Source: Opisthorchis felineus | Taxonomy: Eukaryota; Platyhelminthes; Trematoda; Opisthorchiida; Opisthorchiidae | Direction: 5' to 3' | Length of the DNA: 64,000 bases | Assembly: GCA_004794785.1 (NCBI GenBank) | Contig: SJOL01008365.1 | Span: 528,893-592,892 of the forward strand | Shown here: positions 59,261 to 64,000 of the stretch, piece after piece | Numbering within the stretch: position 1 is the first letter of the stretch | Layout: every line of letters begins with the position of its first letter | Notes under the pieces: model-generated | What the model was told of the DNA's origin: nothing | What the model saw: only the letters and a program-made list of their open reading frames with translations | Database searches by the model: none | Position numbers and translations under genes: made by a program

Positions 59261-62200
59261 GACACTTTGTGTTTGATGTGCGAGTCTTGACTGTGCTAGC
59301 GCGTACCGCGCCTTGAAGAGCATTTAGCATTGTTTGTCCTTTCTTCAGTTGCTGGTCTTTACACGCGTGTTTCCATACCAAACATTCTTAAATACGTTGG
59401 GATTCATCTTGTCTGACTGGAACTGTTAGTGACACGCCTCTGAATGGGACGCATCCGTCGTTTTATCTGATATTTTGCTGTACACCTTTCCATATCTATC
59501 GCTTGGATTTATGTTTTACGTTTTTGACCATGCTCTTCAATTGGGTGAAGAGGAGGAATGATATTAATTGTGGTCGGGTTTGGTTCTACGTCACTTCTGA
59601 TGATCCCAGTTTACTGATAACCGCACGCCGTTACTTGTCAACTCGGCTTACCTAAGACCTCTCTCCGTACGCTGCCAGTCCTATGCCCACTGTTCTGTCC
59701 ACACTGAGGTGCTTGGATATATTCACCACTTCGGCAATCAACCACTGTAGTGGGAATCGTAGTCCCCGTCCTAAATATTCCACATTTTCCAAATCCATTC
59801 TAAGTTTTGTACCTAGTTCGTGTCCTGCAGTCGCTGAGTCTCTAACCGGAGCCCGGTATTCATCAGCATTTCTCATGGGTTTGGTCATTCTGCCATTGTG
59901 CTCATTAATACTGGTGTTTAGTTTCCTGACTATTTGACGTATATCAGCAGTCGACCTTTAACATCGCTCTGGCCATTGCATAAGTGAAAATGTGGACATT
60001 GGTATGCTGCTACATTTAAGACCTTGCAGGTGGTGGGGACACGAAGTGAGAATGATTAGTAGAACAGCTCCTCATACTGTGGTGACATGAAAGGACTTTA
60101 CACAAGACTTACTCACAAAAGCGTATGGCCGAACGCCGGATCTTTTCCGGGGGAGGGGTGATGTGCTGGTCTCGTGTTTCCATGTCGAAGGAAAACCGAA
60201 CTGTTCACCCTAAAGAGTACATTTTGGAAAAGCGAGACGTGCTCCTTGATCCCCGAGGTATTTCCTCTTGAAAACAATCATCATACAAATTATTGGACGA
60301 TAAAAAGATAGGAGACTGGGAACTTTTCAGGGGCACACATGGTAGTTTATTTCAAACGGATCTTGATTATCCGTCCTTCACTTGGCGCCAACCCTTCCTC
60401 CTCTCAAAAGTGCAGTAAGACTTTTCATCCAATGCAGCCTGGTCTGACTGGTTCCATGAGCAGACGCTGGTGTTTATGAGCATACTAGAAGAACCAGTTT
60501 GCGGTACATACAATCAATTTTTGGTCCGTGGAAAATACTTTATCCGAATTTTGCCACTGTACATGATAATGATATGTAGATAAAGGAGCTGAAAATGGTT
60601 CACTATGCGGCGGGCGGCTGTCTGAAATGGAATCAAGGGGAAATAGACAACCCTACCAAGCTGACCTGATTAGCAATCACTCCCACAGTAGGGATGTACC
60701 AAGTAAACGGCTAGATGACCAACTTCACTACCTTTAACCTACATAGGTACAATCCTCCCCTGTCTAACCACTGTCCATGTAACGACCCCCTCTGATGTGG
60801 CTGTGTTGCTGTGCGCACTAATACCAATGAAACCCCAATAAGATAGAATTTAGTCGACTTTTTCGAGTTCATATTGCGAAAGAGATACCTCAATTCGTGA
60901 GGTAAACTCAAATATGAATTGATTTGTTTTCAAAGAGAGATCCAAATGAATTCCAGACCAATCTTTTGTTAAGGATATTCTCCGAGTAATACGTTTCGTT
61001 TTACTGTGGTCTGCAGTTACTTTCGAGTGAGTGTTTGTATACAAGTTTGTTTTCACCTAACAACAGTGTGTAGCTCTAATGGATCTCCAGGAAGAGAGGC
61101 TCTTCTTTTAGAGACGTCTTCGGTCGGGACGGAGGGATTTTTTGTAGCAACAGCATCCTACGCCACATGCAGGGAAGATAGCTCAAACCAAGAAGCCTTC
61201 TACGGATTCCGGCTGAAAGCGAGGTTTATTTGTTCGCATCTGTTTCCGCATTTAATTGCCAAACATGGGGCTGCGCAGCCAGCGTGCGGAAAACAACAGT
61301 GCCACCAACACTGCCCAGTGAAATGACGCAGTCAATCTTATTGGGATACAGGTTTACGGCTGCTTGGATCAATAACACCACAGTCAATGAAGAAATCATC
61401 CTCGAGATAATCTCGATCGATATCGACATATGAGGTTAGTTAGACTCAACGTTGTAGTCAGATGGCACAGCCCAAATTACGAACGAAATTTATTGTGATG
61501 AGCTAGTGATAAAGAGACTGCGCCTTGAAAGTGTACACTTGACCTGATTTTTCAACCCAGTATACCGAATATACGGAAAACAACCTTGTCTTTTCCACTG
61601 TACCAAAACACCTGCTTTTCACAATATAGTTTTGTGTAGATAATTCGGTTGGAAACTTCATGGATTTGGACTACACACAGAGGTATAAATGCATCTTCTG
61701 AAACAATTCTGTTACTTATTTCAAATTAAAGTAGTATGCCACACAAGTGCGGTCATTTTTCGTCACCTCGTCGCATGATGGAACATTGCTCATTATATGC
61801 CATCTTTGACATTCCCATTAAATACCCCTTCACGAGATGAAGTGCTGTGTAGAAAAACCATTTAGAGTATAATTTCCGGGAGGTATTTGAATTTGTCCTT
61901 TCAGAAAACTAGTAACATGCATTCCAAAATTTCTGTTAGTTCGAGTCACCCTACCCATCACCTTAACTGGGTTTCCCGAAAAACCTGCAGAAAAAATGCA
62001 GGACGTCTGGTGGTATCGAAGCAAGTCTCCTTTAAATAGAGCGCGTGTGCGAACAATAAAGGGTATTTCAAAAACTGAACAAATGAACGAGGTTAAAAAT
62101 GATCAGGGATTGTATGTGTGTGTGAGAGATAGAGGAGTCAGATCACTGTGCTGTTTAAATGCATCTCACTTCGAAGTTTCTGTAGAATTTAGCACCGCAC

Positions 62201-62346
62201 CAATGACCATGCAAGGTTTGCTGTATAAGTTATCAATGGTGATAAAGATAATTCGAGTGTAAGGAGCATAAAGTTGGATTGTGCCGACACTTCTGTTGAA
62301 CTAGCATTGTGTTCCACTCGGTCGTCCAGTGGCTAAACGTGCATTG
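59261..62346. other. Unassigned stretch, includes Frizzled 3' UTR side
   Basis: No exon or RNA gene recognised. The 3' untranslated region of the minus-strand Frizzled gene must extend leftward from 62347. A minus-strand AATAAA (TTTATT at about 61490) is a possible poly-A signal, but this is a weak inference. Confidence 0.4.
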
Positions 62347-63609
62347 TCAGTTCAAATTGGCAGCTGCTTGGAACAAGAGGTTAGTTGGTGCAGCCAAACC
62401 AGAAACATGTGAATTTGAGGCTCCAATACAGGGATCTCCGCGGGCTGGTAACTGAGGTCTAGAAGTAGTCGGCAACGGAGGTGGTACTGGAGATTCCTCG
62501 CTCAGTGTGTCTGACATATGGGGTTCGATTGTCGACCCAACTTTTGCCTGGCTGTAATATCCGGGGGTGGTGGCGCTGGAGTGTTGATTTTCAACGCCGT
62601 TGGTGTGTGAGATGGTTTCGACCATACAGGGTTCAATTGGGTAGTTGAGCTGAGTCCATCCATCAATCGGTGGATGCTTGTCTGTTGAACGGTAGTGATA
62701 CACAGCGTAGGGATGTGAGTTGAGGGAATAAACGGGTGTCTCCTTAGACCGAGGATGGAATCGGACATTTTGGCGTTGGTCCGCAGGCAGAAAGTCGAAT
62801 TTCATACTCGAAGGGACTTCCCCATTAGATTTCGTAAAGTGTAGACCTTTTTTCACTGCTGAACGAACTCTGGTAAATAAACGTGTCCATGGTTTGCAAC
62901 CCTTAACTGACCAAGTCCAAAGGCTACAAGTAATCCCGGGTACAAGGGACATGAATATTCTAAGCATGAATATATCTGGGTTGGGTCCAACAACTTCCTC
63001 GGGCTTCCACATTTTGGGAGGGAAAGACAACGTTGAAGTTGAATCGATGGGTTTGTGTTCCGTGTCTCTAAGCCAAAGATCTCTACACAAATACTCATAC
63101 AAGTCACACATAGTTACGCACAAAATCGGGAGTAGATAGAGGAGACAGAACAGCCCTATCCGCCGTTCAAGTGGATCTGTAGAGAGGCAATAGTGTTCGG
63201 ATTTGTGTGCAAGGTATCCAGCTGCAACACTTTCGATGCGTTTGTTAGACTCTGAACGCGGAATTCCACGTTTAATAGAACACGACTGTTGTTTGGACGA
63301 CGCGGCACCTCCGTTGTTGGTGTCGTGCAGTAGGCGGCTGTTGTCGGTAATCTGAAATTCGCCACCTCCTACTGTTCCCGTGCCTCCTGTGGCCCCATAA
63401 GAGGTAGACGGGTTGCGCACAGTGCCAGAGTCCGGAAGGTTCCGTGAACGTCTAAGTCGCCTACGGAATAGGCCAAATAATAGACCGACTGACAAAGAAA
63501 TCAGTCCAGCAATTGTCACGATCGTTTCCGGACCCACCACAAAGACGCCCAATGCACGCGTGTTTTGGCGGCCAACACTGCAGACTGGGATCAGTTCATC
63601 AGCGTCCAC
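62347..63609 (-). CDS. Frizzled-type Wnt receptor, last coding exon
   Basis: Encodes extracellular loop 2 through the C-terminus of a seven-pass Frizzled receptor (420 residues; numbering from V1 at 63609). Visible features: the loop 2 CSVG block (C10), TM5 (about 19-48, ALGVFVVGPE to GLLFGLF), a long intracellular loop 3 (49-149), TM6 (RIGLFCLLYLLPILCVTMCDLYEY, about 150-173), TM7 (DIFMLRIFMSLVPGITCSLWTWS, about 212-234) and a 185-residue tail with PVPPPLP near residue 374. The Dishevelled-binding KTxxxW motif reads KGCKPW (62887-62904), with Thr replaced by Gly. WNT binding is in the N-terminal cysteine-rich domain, which is not in this window. It is Frizzled and not Smoothened by the K-x4-W spacing after TM7 and the GIT.S.W.W block. 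Subfamily is unresolved. Confidence 0.9.
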   Translation of the reverse strand: MDADELIPVCSVGRQNTRALGVFVVGPETIVTIAGLISLSVGLLFGLFRRRLRRSRNLPDSGTVRNPSTSYGATGGTGTVGGGEFQITDNSRLLHDTNNGGAASSKQQSCSIKRGIPRSESNKRIESVAAGYLAHKSEHYCLSTDPLERRIGLFCLLYLLPILCVTMCDLYEYLCRDLWLRDTEHKPIDSTSTLSFPPKMWKPEEVVGPNPDIFMLRIFMSLVPGITCSLWTWSVKGCKPWTRLFTRVRSAVKKGLHFTKSNGEVPSSMKFDFLPADQRQNVRFHPRSKETPVYSLNSHPYAVYHYRSTDKHPPIDGWTQLNYPIEPCMVETISHTNGVENQHSSATTPGYYSQAKVGSTIEPHMSDTLSEESPVPPPLPTTSRPQLPARGDPCIGASNSHVSGLAAPTNLLFQAAANLN

Positions 63610-63643
63610 CTGCGGCCAGATGCAGATAAAAAAAGGGAGCTGT
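63610..63643 (-). promoter_or_regulatory. 3' splice site of the Frizzled exon
   Basis: On the minus strand a pyrimidine-rich tract (CTCCCTTTTTTTATCTGC) is followed by GGCCGCAG, with AG at 63611-63610 and the exon beginning GTGGACGCTG at 63609. The frame is open for 29 codons upstream, but those residues look like intron and not like Frizzled loop 2, so this acceptor was chosen as the exon start. Confidence 0.75.
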
Positions 63644-64000
63644 AAACATGACAGATGCACGAATAACACTATACACAACACAATCAAAAGTCTCACGTGA
63701 TCTCAATAAGTTGATTTGTTTTTATGAAAGACGTGTTCGCATAAACTTGATTCTCCTTGAAAACGCGTAATTATGACTTTCACAAGAGTAGAAAATTTAT
63801 TGTATCGTTTATTAATTGCAGTCCATTTGGAAAATAACAGAAAAAAGTGTCAGCTATGCGACAATTGATGAAATCGGTGGGTTCACCAAAATAATATATA
63901 ACCTATTTTCATCGTGTCCACAGAACTTCAAACTGTTATTGATGTGATCACGACGGTATTCACTAAGGTGTGGACGATAGTAAGAAAATCCGTAGTTTTT
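63644..64000 (-). other. Frizzled intron, continues beyond window
   Basis: No Frizzled-like coding sequence is visible between the acceptor and the window edge. The upstream exons (cysteine-rich domain and TM1-4) must lie beyond 64000. Confidence 0.6.

Noticed and set aside
62502..63700. Other open frames overlapping the Frizzled exon
   Set aside because: They are in other frames of the receptor exon, which has clear Frizzled membrane segments in its own frame.

Overview
This is eukaryotic, almost certainly metazoan, nuclear DNA. There are no long prokaryote-style reading frames, genes are broken by introns, and most of the recognisable content is decayed retroelement sequence. The LINE protein remnants, the R2-like element, the tRNA-type SINE with an ATT-rich tail and the hammerhead-bearing repeats together look like a flatworm, most likely a digenean trematode. 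That assignment is inference from family resemblance; no database was searched.

Layout. 1-0.3 kb: a long near-perfect hairpin. 1.7-22.1 kb: mostly non-coding, scattered with about ten copies of a fold-back repeat (called family H here). Its best copies have the order arm, spacer, inverted arm, linker, hammerhead-like ribozyme motif, tail. A dead APE-type LINE lies on the plus strand at about 6.6-9.7 kb. 25.1-25.3 kb: a tRNA-derived SINE with a 12-bp target-site duplication. 25-39 kb: almost featureless, with one weak candidate exon near 28.7 kb. 39.3-40.3 and 53.0-54.0 kb: two roughly 1-kb copies of one repeat in opposite orientation. 6.3, 40.3-40.6 and 45.2-45.6 kb: copies of a neighbouring module (called A). 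54.1-54.5 kb: a second LINE endonuclease remnant. 56.0-59.25 kb: an R2-like non-LTR element outside any visible rDNA, with a surviving 339-residue C-terminal frame carrying the CCHC knuckle and restriction-like endonuclease residues. 62.35-63.61 kb, minus strand: the last coding exon of a Frizzled-type Wnt receptor, the only confidently recognised host gene.

The Frizzled exon encodes extracellular loop 2 through the cytoplasmic tail. It has an expanded third intracellular loop, a changed KTxxxW motif and a proline-rich tail; its upstream exons lie beyond position 64000. The transposon remnants are independent insertions and do not form a pathway.

The most unusual item is family H. The copy at 1737-1777 (minus strand) keeps an apparently complete hammerhead catalytic core, and copies differ by what looks like a compensatory base-pair change in stem I.
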